Shown piece after piece: positions 20,845-29,281 of a stretch of DNA of 39,243 bases. How positions within the stretch are numbered: the first letter of the stretch is position 1; each line of letters begins with the position of its first letter. Location of the stretch: contig JAHHRV010000021.1 of NCBI GenBank assembly GCA_020025595.1, forward strand, positions 1-39,243. The letters are read 5' to 3'. The notes under the pieces were generated by a model. That model did not search any database. It saw nothing but the letters and a program-made list of their open reading frames with translations, and was not told where the DNA came from. Source of the stretch: Oscillospiraceae bacterium. GTDB lineage: Bacteria > Bacillota > Clostridia > Oscillospirales > Oscillospiraceae. A program made the position numbers and the translations under genes.

Positions 20845-22326
20845 ATGGGAGCCTTTGACAAAATTGTGGCCGCTGTTTCCCCGCGCCGCGCCTGTGAACG
20901 CGAGGCATGGCGGCAGCAGCTGGAGATCCTGCGCGGATATGACGCCGCAGGGTACGGACGCCTAAATGCCGGGTGGCGGGTACATAACGAAAGTGCGGAA
21001 ATTACAGACCGTTTCAGCCGTGACGTGGTACGCGCCCGCGCCCGTGATCTGGAGCGCAACAGCGATATTGCACAGTCTATCCTCCACGCCTACAAGCGCA
21101 ACGTGGTGGGCAAGGGTTACACCCTCCAAGCACATACCGGCGACGACGAAATGGACGAAAAGCTGGAAAAGGCGTGGCGCCAATGGTGTAAAGCCAGGAA
21201 CTGCGACGTTACCGGCGAACAGAGTTTCAACCAAATGCTACGTATGGCCGTGGACCGCAAAAAAGTGGACGGCGGCCTGCTGTTTCTTTACCGCTACACC
21301 AATCAAGGACTGGTCCCGTTCCAGCTGCAGGCCATTGAGGTGGACGAACTGGACGTGACCGCCAGCAAGCCGAAGCACCAGGGAAACCGCGTCGTGGGCG
21401 GAATCGAATACAACCAATGGCGCAGACCGGTGGGCTACTGGATCAATCAATACGACATTGAGGGCTGGAAGCTGAACGACCCCGTTTACGTCGAGGCCAA
21501 GGACGTGTATTTCTACAAATCCAAGAAGCGGCCCAGCCAGCTGCGCGAAATGTCCGATATGGCCCCTACGATCACCAGAGTGCGCGACACGAACGAGTTT
21601 ATAACCGCTGTTTCCGTCAAAGAGCGGATCGCGGCCTGCCTGGCAGTGTTCATCAAGCGGGCGATTCCGGCGGGCGGTTTTGGACGCGGCGGCACCAGAG
21701 CGCAGGATGGTGGCATGGACTATGAGGGTAAAAAACTGGCCCCAGGCATGATTCAGAGCCTAGGCGCCGGTGACGAAATCCAGGTGGTAGACCCGAAAGG
21801 TTCCGGCGGCGACGCAGCCGGGTTCCTGAAAACACAGCAGGGGCTAATTGCCGCAGGCCAGGGCCTAAGTTACGAGGCCGTCAGCCGCGACATGAGCGGG
21901 GCCACCTACTCCTCCGCGCGGCAAAACGCAATTGAGGACGAAAACACATACACCGAGGACGTGGAGCTGTTAACCGATTTCATGTCGGAGGTGTATGAAA
22001 CATTTGTTATTTCTTGTTATCTCTCCGGGCTGGTTGATATGCCCGGCTTTTGGGATAAAAAGGCGGAATACCTTTCCCACACCTGGACGAAAGCCCCCAA
22101 GAAGTGGATCGACCCGGCCAAGGAAAGCACCGCCGGTAAAACCGCACTGCAATCCGGGCAAAAGACGTTTCAGGATGTTTGCGCGGAGCGGGGCAAGGAC
22201 TGGAAAGAGGCCGTCGATGAAATGGCCGAAGTCCTGAAATATGGCCGATCCGTCGGCGTCGAGTTAGGAGGTGTAATTTTTGGCAACGGAACGACAGCAG
22301 CACAGCAGAACACCGCAGGCGAATGA
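20845..22326 (+). CDS. Portal protein (lambda gpB family)
   Basis: This 493-residue protein forms the dodecameric channel through which DNA enters the head. Family landmarks are the N-terminal GYDAAGYGRLNAGW, the FSRDVVRARARDLERNSDIAQSILHAYKRNVVGKG block, the IEVDEL and WINQYD strands and the DMSGATYSSARQNAIEDENTYTEDVELL region. The gene starts at ATG 20845 behind GGGAGG. The next gene starts 47 bases before its stop in another frame. Confidence 0.93.
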   Translation: MGAFDKIVAAVSPRRACEREAWRQQLEILRGYDAAGYGRLNAGWRVHNESAEITDRFSRDVVRARARDLERNSDIAQSILHAYKRNVVGKGYTLQAHTGDDEMDEKLEKAWRQWCKARNCDVTGEQSFNQMLRMAVDRKKVDGGLLFLYRYTNQGLVPFQLQAIEVDELDVTASKPKHQGNRVVGGIEYNQWRRPVGYWINQYDIEGWKLNDPVYVEAKDVYFYKSKKRPSQLREMSDMAPTITRVRDTNEFITAVSVKERIAACLAVFIKRAIPAGGFGRGGTRAQDGGMDYEGKKLAPGMIQSLGAGDEIQVVDPKGSGGDAAGFLKTQQGLIAAGQGLSYEAVSRDMSGATYSSARQNAIEDENTYTEDVELLTDFMSEVYETFVISCYLSGLVDMPGFWDKKAEYLSHTWTKAPKKWIDPAKESTAGKTALQSGQKTFQDVCAERGKDWKEAVDEMAEVLKYGRSVGVELGGVIFGNGTTAAQQNTAGE

Positions 22327-22918
22327 CCCCAGGAGGGACAGAAACAGCGGGCAGCGAAGTATGGGGCACATTGAGGACAACAGCCGCGCAGCAGGCCAGG
22401 AGGGCAGCCGCAGGCGCACAATCAGCTTTTCCAGCGAGGAACCATACCGCCGTTGGTTCGGCATGGAAATCCTGGATCACGCGGAGAACGCGCTGGATCT
22501 ATCCCGCCTGAACGACGTGGGCGTTTTGCTTTTCAACCACGACACCGACAAAGTGGTGGGAAAAGTGATCCGCGCCTGGGTGGAGAACCACCGCGGCATG
22601 GCAGAAGTGGAGTTCGACGCGGACAGCGACGCCGAAAAGATTTTCGGTAAAGTCAAATCCGGCACCCTGAAAACCACGTCCGTGCGTTACAGCGTGGACA
22701 GCTGGGAGGAAGTGGTGGCCGGCAAGACCTCTGCGGACGGACGTTTCACAGGACCATGCCAGATCGCCCGCAAATGGACGCCGTTGGAGGTGTCCATTGT
22801 TTCCGTACCGGCGGACGCTACCGTGGGCGTGGGTAGATCCGACGACCCGGAGCAGGCGGCCCCAAGCCTTTCTGTTTACGAAAAGCAGATCCAGATCAAC
22901 AAAAATCTCTATCATTGA
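22280..22918 (+). CDS. Prohead protease (HK97-like)
   Basis: This 212-residue protein has the prohead-protease fold pattern: VGVLLFNHDTDKVVGKV (catalytic His in FNHD), AEVEFDADSDAEKIFGKVKSGTLKTTSVRYSV with the conserved Ser region, and the WTPLEVSIVSVPADATVGVGR end typical of the family. It would cleave the capsid N-terminal scaffolding part. TTG 22280 is the preferred start because TAGGAGGTG lies 8 bases upstream; it overlaps the portal gene. ATG 22361 is a weaker in-frame alternative. Confidence 0.88.
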   Translation: MATERQQHSRTPQANDPRRDRNSGQRSMGHIEDNSRAAGQEGSRRRTISFSSEEPYRRWFGMEILDHAENALDLSRLNDVGVLLFNHDTDKVVGKVIRAWVENHRGMAEVEFDADSDAEKIFGKVKSGTLKTTSVRYSVDSWEEVVAGKTSADGRFTGPCQIARKWTPLEVSIVSVPADATVGVGRSDDPEQAAPSLSVYEKQIQINKNLYH

Positions 22919-22933
22919 GGAGGAAAAATAACC

Positions 22934-24463
22934 ATGACCATTCAGGAAATGATCGCCCGTCAGCAGGCTATTGTGAGCGGCGCCCGCGCCGCTGGCCACG
23001 ATCTGACGGCGGAGGAAAGAACGGAGTTTGATGGCCTGCAGCGCCAGATCGACGCAGCGGGCAACAACCACGGCCAGGGCGCCGCGGGCCAGGACGGCGA
23101 GGAACCCACCGACGGCGCCCGCAGTGTGGGCAACGATAACGGCCAGGCCACCCGCCAGGCCGTCGTGGCGGAGCGTCAGCGCGTGAGCGACATTACCGCA
23201 CTGTGCCGCCAGGCGGGCATGGATCCCACGGAGTATATCCGCAATGGCGACAGCATGGACACCGTAAGACAGGCAGCGGTGGACTACCTGCTGAAACACG
23301 GCGCTCCTGTTTCCAGCCGCATGGCCGGCGACGAGAGCGACAACTTTCGCCAGGCAGCTGTGGACGCCATGCTGCTGCGGGCCGGCGTGAATGTCCAGAA
23401 CCCCGCCAACGGCGCGGAGGAAATGCGCGGCTATTCCCTGCGCGATCTGGCCATTGAGTGCATGGCCCGCGACGGTGTGGGCACCACCACTTCCCTGCTG
23501 CGTATGAGCAAGGACGACCTGTGGAACGAGGCTTGCCGCCAGTTTTTCAACCCCACCGCAGCGTTTCCCGCGATTCTGGACAATGCGATCCGGAAGAACA
23601 TTACCCAGATGTACCAGGAGATCCCCACCACGTTCCAGCTGTGGACTACCAAGGGCAGCGTGAGCGACTTCAAGCCCACCAAGGACCACAGCTATCTGGC
23701 CGGCGGCGCCGGGGAGTTCCTGCGTGTGGGTGAAAACGGTGAACTGAAAGCCGACACCCCCAAGACGGAACTGATTCCCCAGCGCCAGATCGACACCTTT
23801 GGCCGCCAGTTCAGCATGACCCGCCAGGCGTTTATCAACGACGACGTGGGTTTCATCACCGAAATGCCCGGCCTTTACGCCATGAGCGCCAAGCGCACGA
23901 TCAACAAGCAGGTTTACAAAATTCTGATCGACAACCCCGCCATTTTCGACGGTGTTTCCCTGTTCGACAACGCCCACAACAACCTGGTTGCCAGCGGTGC
24001 CGCCCCGTCCATTGACACCCTGCAGGCCGCCATGCTGAAACTGCTGCACCAGAAAGATCCGTTTGGTGACTCCATCATGGTGGAACCTAAGTATGTGATC
24101 GTCCCCGTGGGCTATGGCTTTAAGCTGGCGCAGATTCTGGAAACCGCGCAGATCGACGTGAACGGGATCGGCAGCCACACCGCAAACGCCCTGTATCAGT
24201 ACCGCAACAAGCTGCAGGTCATTGAGGAGGGCGCCCTGAACGTCCTGGCCGGTGACGGCAAGGCGATCCCCTGGTTTGTCGCCGGAGATCAGCGTTACGC
24301 CAAGAGCCTGCAGGTTGACTACCTGAACGGCCAGGAAACCCCCACCATTCGCCGTAGCGAGGTTCCGGGCCGTCTGGGCTTTGTGTGGGACATTTGGCTG
24401 GACTGGGGCATTACTGCAGTTGATTATCGCGGTATTGCCAAGAACCCCGGCACGACTATTTAA
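22934..24463 (+). CDS. Major capsid protein with N-terminal scaffold-like region
   Basis: This 509-residue protein has a helical, charged N-terminal region (about 1-130, MTIQEMIARQQAIV...) that probably serves as the internal scaffold and is removed by the protease. The C-terminal shell domain has FPAILDNAIRKNITQMYQEIPTTF, FSMTRQAFINDDVGFI and LFDNAHNNLVASG blocks, which resemble Mu-like and HK97-like major head proteins. AGGAGG precedes ATG 22934. The gene lies in the standard protease-capsid order. The fold class is inferred from block similarity. Confidence 0.9.
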   Translation: MTIQEMIARQQAIVSGARAAGHDLTAEERTEFDGLQRQIDAAGNNHGQGAAGQDGEEPTDGARSVGNDNGQATRQAVVAERQRVSDITALCRQAGMDPTEYIRNGDSMDTVRQAAVDYLLKHGAPVSSRMAGDESDNFRQAAVDAMLLRAGVNVQNPANGAEEMRGYSLRDLAIECMARDGVGTTTSLLRMSKDDLWNEACRQFFNPTAAFPAILDNAIRKNITQMYQEIPTTFQLWTTKGSVSDFKPTKDHSYLAGGAGEFLRVGENGELKADTPKTELIPQRQIDTFGRQFSMTRQAFINDDVGFITEMPGLYAMSAKRTINKQVYKILIDNPAIFDGVSLFDNAHNNLVASGAAPSIDTLQAAMLKLLHQKDPFGDSIMVEPKYVIVPVGYGFKLAQILETAQIDVNGIGSHTANALYQYRNKLQVIEEGALNVLAGDGKAIPWFVAGDQRYAKSLQVDYLNGQETPTIRRSEVPGRLGFVWDIWLDWGITAVDYRGIAKNPGTTI

Positions 24464-24479
24464 CAGGAGGTAAGAGAAC

Positions 24480-24827
24480 ATGACCGCAAAATACTGGCAG
24501 AAAGGCGAGGTGCTGGACTATAAAGCCGGCACTGCAATCAAAAACGGCGAAGTTGTGAGCCTGGGGACCAGAATCGGCGTGGCCGGTGAAGATATTGCCG
24601 TCGGTGAAACCGGCCACCTCCATGTGGTGGGCGTCTTTGAAATGGAAAAGGCCACCGGCGCCGTGACCATGGGCGCGGAGGTATACTACGACAAAACCGC
24701 CAAGAAGATCACCACCGTGGCCTCCACCGGTGAGAGTTCCAGCAAGGTGAACAACATTCCGGCGGGGTATGCTGCTGCCCCGGCGGCCAGTGCAGACGAA
24801 ACCGTGCTGGTGAAACTGCTGGGCTAA
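24480..24827 (+). CDS. Capsid decoration/cement protein (DUF2190)
   Basis: This 115-residue beta-rich protein shows the DUF2190 pattern: YWQKGEVLDYKAGTAIKNGEVVSLGTRIGVAGEDI, GETGHLHVVGVFEMEKATG, GAEVYYD and an AGYAAAPAAS segment. Family members sit on the outer capsid surface as trimers that stabilise the head. It follows the capsid gene directly, behind AGGAGG. Confidence 0.88.
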   Translation: MTAKYWQKGEVLDYKAGTAIKNGEVVSLGTRIGVAGEDIAVGETGHLHVVGVFEMEKATGAVTMGAEVYYDKTAKKITTVASTGESSSKVNNIPAGYAAAPAASADETVLVKLLG

Positions 24828-24846
24828 GAACCGGGAGGAAAGGAAC

Positions 24847-25314
24847 ATGAAGCGACTGACAGCACAGCGCCCGATCCTGTACGGCGGGCGTATGTATCAG
24901 GCGGGCGACACCCTCCCCGCCTACGACAAGCGCATGGTGCAGGCGTGGCTTTCCGCCAAAAGTGCCAAAATGACCAACGACGCGGTAGAGGAGGACACGA
25001 CCAACGCGCAGGACACTGACGGCGGCCAGGACGGAGCCGAGAACGCCGACACCACCCAGGACACCGCGGAAAGCACCGAGAGCAGCCAGGAGAACCTGGA
25101 CGGCAACGCCATGGTGCTGGGTCACCTGGACCCCGTGCAGTTGGAGGAAATGAACAAGGACGACCTGAAAAAGTTGGCCAAGGACATGGATGTGGATCTC
25201 CCGCGCGGCGCTACCAAGGCGCTGATCGTGGAACGTCTGGCGTCGGCTATCGTCCAGACCCCTGCGGCGGCTATTGTGCCACCTGCTACGGATGACGGCG
25301 GGGGTGCCCGGTAA
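24847..25314 (+). CDS. Head-associated hypothetical protein with C-terminal SAP/HeH-like domain
   Basis: This is a 155-residue protein. The N-terminus (QRPILYGGRMYQAGDTLPAYDKRMVQAWLSAKSA) recurs in phage head genes. A highly acidic, low-complexity linker (about 45-85, rich in Asp, Glu, Thr, Ala and Gln) follows. The C-terminus (EEMNKDDLKKLAKDMDVDLPRGATKALIVERLAS) resembles a HeH/LEM or SAP helix-extension-helix module that can bind DNA. It is probably a minor head or connector protein. ATG 24847 follows GGGAGGAAAGG. Confidence 0.65.
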   Translation: MKRLTAQRPILYGGRMYQAGDTLPAYDKRMVQAWLSAKSAKMTNDAVEEDTTNAQDTDGGQDGAENADTTQDTAESTESSQENLDGNAMVLGHLDPVQLEEMNKDDLKKLAKDMDVDLPRGATKALIVERLASAIVQTPAAAIVPPATDDGGGAR

Positions 25315-25652
25315 TGGGCGCCCCTACGTTCAAGGAGCAGATCGCGGCGGATATTTCCACCACATTCCTGAACTGCCTAGAGTTCGCAGACACCCACACA
25401 GTCAACGACAAGAAAATGGCCGCAGTGGTGGACGACAATGAACTGCTGGAGCGGGACAAGACCAAGATCATGGCCGCACAGACGGAGGGCACATACAAGG
25501 CCCGGCGCCTGGTTTATGTGGCAAAAGCCGATTTCGGCCCCCGCCCCGCCCAGGGCGTCATGCTGACGCTAGACAGCAAGGCGTACAAGGTGAAATCCTG
25601 CACTGAGGAGGCCGGGGTGCTGGCCATTGAACTGGAGGCGGTGAGATCGTGA
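25314..25652 (+). CDS. Head completion/connector protein
   Basis: This 112-residue protein is of the size and position of lambda gpFII-like head-tail adaptors. The sequence begins APTFKEQIAADISTTFLNCLEFADTHTVND and ends with the SKAYKVKSCTEEAGVLAIELEAV strand pattern. It overlaps both neighbours (TAATG at 25312-25316, and GTG 25649 of the next gene). It should seal the filled head and dock the tail. Confidence 0.7.
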   Translation: MGAPTFKEQIAADISTTFLNCLEFADTHTVNDKKMAAVVDDNELLERDKTKIMAAQTEGTYKARRLVYVAKADFGPRPAQGVMLTLDSKAYKVKSCTEEAGVLAIELEAVRS

Positions 25653-26236
25653 GCGATCAAAACATTTTGCAGATTGACACCGACGAAGAACTGGCCAGGG
25701 TCATGCGGCAGCTGAAAACGCTGCCCCAGCAGCTGAGGGCACCCAATGTGCTGAAAAATGCTCTGAACAGCACCGCCAGAAAGGTCCGCCAGCAGATCAT
25801 AAAGGACAGCAAAGGCCGGTATGCACTGAAAGAGAAAAAGGCACTGCAACAGGAAAGCAAAATTCTTTCCGCTAGCGCCTCCACTCTGGAGGCTGCCGTG
25901 CTGGCCAAGGGTCCTATGCGGGACATTATGGACTTTATGACGCAGCCGAACACGGACACAGCCGCGGCGGCGGCCAAGGTTCTGAACAGCGGAACAATGA
26001 AACCGCTGGAGGCGGGGGGGCTGAAAGCGTTTATTACCACGTTCCGATCCGGGCACACCGCCATTGTGCAGCGGTGCGGCGCGGAACGCATCCCCGTCAA
26101 AAAGCTGCTTTCGCCTGCAGTACCCCACATGATGGGAAACGAGGAAGTAAGGGCGGAGGCGGAGGCTATGGCATACGAAACCCTACAGCGTGAGATTGGA
26201 AAGCGGATCGAGAAGCTGACAGGCGCCCAAGCATGA
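25649..26236 (+). CDS. Minor tail protein Z-like (tail completion)
   Basis: This 195-residue protein starts at GTG 25649. It has QLKTLPQQLRAPNVLKNALNSTARKVRQQIIKD, KEKKALQQESKILSAS and the AGGLKAFITTFRSGHTAIVQRCGAERIPVKKLLSPAVPHMMGNEEV block characteristic of phage minor tail protein Z/gp10-like tail completion proteins. The C-terminus is helical and basic. It is the last gene before the moron, and its stop lies next to the moron terminator. Confidence 0.85.
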   Translation: MSDQNILQIDTDEELARVMRQLKTLPQQLRAPNVLKNALNSTARKVRQQIIKDSKGRYALKEKKALQQESKILSASASTLEAAVLAKGPMRDIMDFMTQPNTDTAAAAAKVLNSGTMKPLEAGGLKAFITTFRSGHTAIVQRCGAERIPVKKLLSPAVPHMMGNEEVRAEAEAMAYETLQREIGKRIEKLTGAQA

Positions 26237-26264
26237 AAAAAGCGGCGGCCATGCGGCCACCGCT
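26236..26264 (-). terminator. Terminator of minus-strand moron
   Basis: On the minus strand a 10-bp stem with one mismatch (26264-26255 pairing with 26250-26241) and a 4-base loop is followed by U6 from plus-strand A26236-26241. It ends the moron immediately and might also affect plus-strand transcription. Confidence 0.8.
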
Positions 26265-26269
26265 GTGGA

Positions 26270-26947
26270 TTATTTGTTGCAACAGGCTTTACATGGGCGC
26301 AAGCCCTGGTATTCCGCCAGCGCCACCGTGGTACGGCGGGAATATCGTTTCCGCAGGCTGCGGCAATTCGGATCTGAGTGGTACACACGGCACCCGTCAG
26401 CGTACCACACAACATCGGAGCGGGCCGCATAAAAGGCGTCTGGAGAATAACCACGGGCAAGGGCCAGCTTGTAAACGTGTTTGCAGGGCAGCCCGCGCCG
26501 CTGGAAATCTTCACAGGTGCAGGCGTCCAGCGTGGTTTCATAGCTTTCTCCACGCGTTCCGAGGATTTCAGCAGTTCCGGCGGCGGGGTCATAGCTGCGA
26601 ATCACGATATTCTGGAACATGGCCCGGTCAAAGCGGAGATCCTGACCGTCGGCGCCGTGGATCGACACGTCCCAGGAGCCAAAACTGGGGCCGTCGAGAT
26701 CGTGGGCAACGGCGGCGGTTTCGGGAGCAGCCGGAACAGGTTCCGTGGTAGCGGGTTCGGGCGGTGCCCCGACAGGCACCTGCGTGGGCGTCTGCGGCGC
26801 CCTCCTGCGCTTCAAGAGCGCGGCAACGAGTAAGGCGGCGGCCACAATCAAAGCCCCGCCAAAGGCGCTATAATCGCCGCCAATGAGGCAGGCCAACGCC
26901 ATGACGCAGACAACGCCGCAAGCGATAAACAAACCTTTCCCTTTCAT
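26270..26947 (-). CDS. Moron: two-span membrane protein with SWIM zinc finger
   Basis: This 225-residue protein is on the minus strand, opposite to every other gene. It has two N-terminal hydrophobic segments (about 6-24 and 29-45) and a Pro/Ala-rich linker (50-80). A SWIM zinc finger follows (CTC...LPCKH: C143, C145, C155, H157), then a C-terminal cysteine/histidine site (H190, C195, C219, C222) resembling an Ada-type metal domain. ATG 26947 follows AAAGGGGAT. It has its own consensus promoter and terminator, which is typical of prophage-expressed cargo. It may act in superinfection exclusion or host sensing; the target is unknown. Confidence 0.8.
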   Translation of the reverse strand: MKGKGLFIACGVVCVMALACLIGGDYSAFGGALIVAAALLVAALLKRRRAPQTPTQVPVGAPPEPATTEPVPAAPETAAVAHDLDGPSFGSWDVSIHGADGQDLRFDRAMFQNIVIRSYDPAAGTAEILGTRGESYETTLDACTCEDFQRRGLPCKHVYKLALARGYSPDAFYAARSDVVWYADGCRVYHSDPNCRSLRKRYSRRTTVALAEYQGLRPCKACCNK

Positions 26948-26984
26948 GCTGGATCCCCTTTCTGTTGGAGCATTACGCGGTGAA

Positions 26985-27022
26985 ATGCTGATTATTACCA
27001 CATTATGCTGATTATTACCACA
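26985..27022 (-). promoter_or_regulatory. Tandem 18-bp direct repeats downstream of moron promoter
   Basis: Bases 26985-27002 and 27005-27022 are identical (ATGCTGATTATTACCACA on the plus strand) with a 20-bp period, about two helical turns. They begin at the predicted transcription start and lie in the 5' leader of the moron. Two sites on one helix face suggest a repressor operator. Confidence 0.75.
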
Positions 27023-27027
27023 CCGCA

Positions 27028-27056
27028 ATTATAAGTGACAAACGGAAAAAAGTCAA
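27028..27056 (-). promoter_or_regulatory. Consensus promoter for moron
   Basis: On the minus strand TTGACT (27056-27051), a 17-base spacer and TATAAT (27033-27028) form a near-perfect sigma-A promoter. The -35 overlaps the ribosome site of the plus-strand gene at 27071. The start point should be near 27021. Confidence 0.9.
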
Positions 27057-27070
27057 GGAGGCGTTACCGC

Positions 27071-27550
27071 GTGACACAAGAGTTTTTGCAGGACGCTATT
27101 GTGGAGGATCTGAAACAGCTTTTTGCCCACTATACGCTGATCAATTCCCTGGGCGTCGAGAGGACGGTGAAAATCGTTCCGCAGGGCCTCCCAATTCGTG
27201 AGGGCGACGACGAAGAAACCGACGCGGAAGCACCACCGGAGCCTTATGTGGCCGTGAAACTTTCGGACGGAGAGGTGACGGCGCAGGACGCACGGCAGAC
27301 CGTAAACGTGGTCATGGTCATTTGCGTGTGCGACCCGGATCCAAACCGCCAGGGCTACCGCGACGCCCTCCATATTGTCAACGAGATTGTGAGGCATTAC
27401 GAACGTGACGGGATCGTTGCAAACCGCTATGAGGCGCAGCACCCGATCCGGTGGGCGACCCAGGAGGAGGACACACACCCGTATTATTTCGCCGCCGTGG
27501 GGCTACCGTTCTACGCGCCGGCGATTTTCAAGGAGGTGCCAGAAACATAA
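27071..27550 (+). CDS. Tail terminator/completion protein
   Basis: This 159-residue protein starts at GTG 27071 behind AAGGAGG (27055-27061); the in-frame GTG 27035 lies within the moron promoter and is not preferred. Mixed alpha/beta with a strand-rich core (TVNVVMVICVCDPDPNRQGYRDALHIVNEIVRHY, DTHPYYFAAVGLPFYAP), it matches the small tail-terminator or tail-completion proteins placed immediately before the sheath. It caps the tail tube to let the tail join the head. Confidence 0.7.
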   Translation: MTQEFLQDAIVEDLKQLFAHYTLINSLGVERTVKIVPQGLPIREGDDEETDAEAPPEPYVAVKLSDGEVTAQDARQTVNVVMVICVCDPDPNRQGYRDALHIVNEIVRHYERDGIVANRYEAQHPIRWATQEEDTHPYYFAAVGLPFYAPAIFKEVPET

Positions 27551-27801
27551 TGGCGAAACTCAAAAAGGCCGAACAGGCCACCACCGTGGTGTACTGCGGC
27601 CCGTCTATTCCAGGCGTGGCGAAGCAGTACACCGCATACACCAACGGGATCCCCACCGCGCTGGCGGAGGCTATCGTGAAGCAGCCGGCCATGGAGGGCC
27701 TGGTGGTGCCCCTGGAGCAGTTACCGGAGGCCATGAAGAACCTGCGGAGCGGCACGGGGCATATTTCCCGCCTGTATCGTCTGGTACAGGCCAAACACTA
27801 A
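27550..27801 (+). CDS. Small tail-region protein (83 aa)
   Basis: ATG 27550 overlaps the preceding TAA. The peptide MAKLKKAEQATTVVYCGPSIPGVAKQYTAY... is basic at the start with a compact core. Proteins like this, just before the sheath gene, are frequent in P2-like Bacillota phages, but the function is not known to me. Confidence 0.65.
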   Translation: MAKLKKAEQATTVVYCGPSIPGVAKQYTAYTNGIPTALAEAIVKQPAMEGLVVPLEQLPEAMKNLRSGTGHISRLYRLVQAKH

Positions 27802-27818
27802 ACAGGAGGTAGAAGAAC

Positions 27819-29279
27819 ATGGCATACAAACACGGTGTATATAACGCCGAGCAGGCCACTAGCCTGACCGTACCCGTTCAGGGCAGCGCCGGCCTGCAGG
27901 TCATTTTCGGCACGGCGCCCATTCACCTGGCGAAAGACCCCACGGCGGCGGTCAACACCCCCAAGCTGGTCTATAGCTACAAGGAGGCTGTGGAGGCCGT
28001 CGGCTATTCGGACGATTTCGACACGTTCACCCTTTGCCAGAGCATTTCCGCGTGTTTCCAGGTTTTCAACGTCGCGCCCATTATCCTGGTGAACGTGCTG
28101 GATCCCAGTAAGGCATCCCATGTCACGCAGAACCAGGCGGAAAGCTGCGACGTTGTGGACGGCGTGGTGCTGTATGACAAGAAATATGTGCTGCTGAACA
28201 CCCTGACCGTGAAGAACAACAGCGCCACCCTGGCGGCCGGCAGTGACTACGAGGCGGCGCATGAGGACGACGGCAGCGTGGCCATTACGCTGCTTTCCGC
28301 GGCGGCCAAGGAGGCCGGAAGCCTGACCGTGAGTAGCACCAGCCTGAAACCCTCCGGCGTGACAGCTGCCGACATTGTGGGCGGCGTGGACACCTCCACC
28401 GGCAAGGAAACCGGCCTGGAACTGATCCGCCAAATTTACCCCACCCTGGGCATGGTGCCCGGTCTGATCCTGGCCCCCGGCTGGAGCCACAACCCAACCG
28501 TGGCGGCAGCTCTCCAGGCCAAGACCGAGAACATCAACGGCAATTTTAACTGCAGCTGCCTTTTGGACATTTCCGCGGACAGCGACGGCGCGGTGGTTTA
28601 CACCAGCGTAAAGGGCGCCAAGGAGGCTCTGGGCGCCAGTTCCAGCCATGCGGTGGCCCTGTGGCCCATGGTGGCCGTGGGCGAGAAGAAATATTATTTC
28701 TCCGCCATGTTTGCCGCCCTGACGGCCTACACGGACGCCAACAACGCAGACGTGCCCTATGAAAGCCCGTCCAATAAGGACCTGCGGATCACCGCCACGG
28801 TCCTGAAAGACGGCACCACGGTGGCACTGGATCAGCAGCAGGCCAACGACGTGCTGAACGCCAACGGCGTCATTACCGCGATCAACGCCAACGGGTTCAA
28901 ATCCTGGGGAAACAACACCGCGGCCTATCCCTCCACCACGGATCCGAAAGATCGCTGGTGGGCTGTGCGCCGGTTCTTTGACTGGGACGGAAATAATTTC
29001 ATTCAGACTTATTTTCAGAAAGTTGACAAGCCGGGCAATAAGCGCCTGATCCAGTCTATTGTGGACAGCCAGAACATTATCGGCAACGGCTACGTTGCCC
29101 GCGACTACTGCGCCGGTTACCGCGTGGAGTTCCGCAGCGACGAGAACCCCGTCACCAACCTGCTGGCCGGCCACCTGACCGTACATACCTACCTGGCCCC
29201 GTACATTCCCGCGGAATATGTCGAAAATATCCGCGAGTATGACGTGGACGCCCTGGAAAGCGCAATCGGAGGTGAATAA
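27819..29279 (+). CDS. Contractile tail sheath protein
   Basis: This 486-residue protein polymerises around the tail tube and contracts at infection. N-terminal ...HGVYNAEQATSLTVPVQGSAGLQVIFGTAPIHLA, DIVGGVDTSTGKETGLELI, PGLILAPGWSHNPTVAAAL, a Trp-rich GNNTAAYPSTTDPKDRWWAVRRFFDW stretch and a C-terminal strand form the P2/Mu-type sheath pattern. It shows the phage is a myovirus. AACAGGAGG precedes ATG 27819. Confidence 0.95.
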   Translation: MAYKHGVYNAEQATSLTVPVQGSAGLQVIFGTAPIHLAKDPTAAVNTPKLVYSYKEAVEAVGYSDDFDTFTLCQSISACFQVFNVAPIILVNVLDPSKASHVTQNQAESCDVVDGVVLYDKKYVLLNTLTVKNNSATLAAGSDYEAAHEDDGSVAITLLSAAAKEAGSLTVSSTSLKPSGVTAADIVGGVDTSTGKETGLELIRQIYPTLGMVPGLILAPGWSHNPTVAAALQAKTENINGNFNCSCLLDISADSDGAVVYTSVKGAKEALGASSSHAVALWPMVAVGEKKYYFSAMFAALTAYTDANNADVPYESPSNKDLRITATVLKDGTTVALDQQQANDVLNANGVITAINANGFKSWGNNTAAYPSTTDPKDRWWAVRRFFDWDGNNFIQTYFQKVDKPGNKRLIQSIVDSQNIIGNGYVARDYCAGYRVEFRSDENPVTNLLAGHLTVHTYLAPYIPAEYVENIREYDVDALESAIGGE

Positions 29280-29281
29280 AG

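Noticed and set aside
22499..24481. 660-codon minus-strand open frame opposite protease and capsid
   Set aside because: It is antisense to the well-supported capsid and protease genes; no start signal or domain is seen.
26270..26833. Plus-strand open frames in the moron region
   Set aside because: They lie antisense to the SWIM protein, which has promoter, ribosome site, domain and terminator on the minus strand.
27798..29186. 462-codon minus-strand open frame opposite the tail sheath
   Set aside because: It is antisense to the sheath gene and has the composition typical of a codon-bias shadow.
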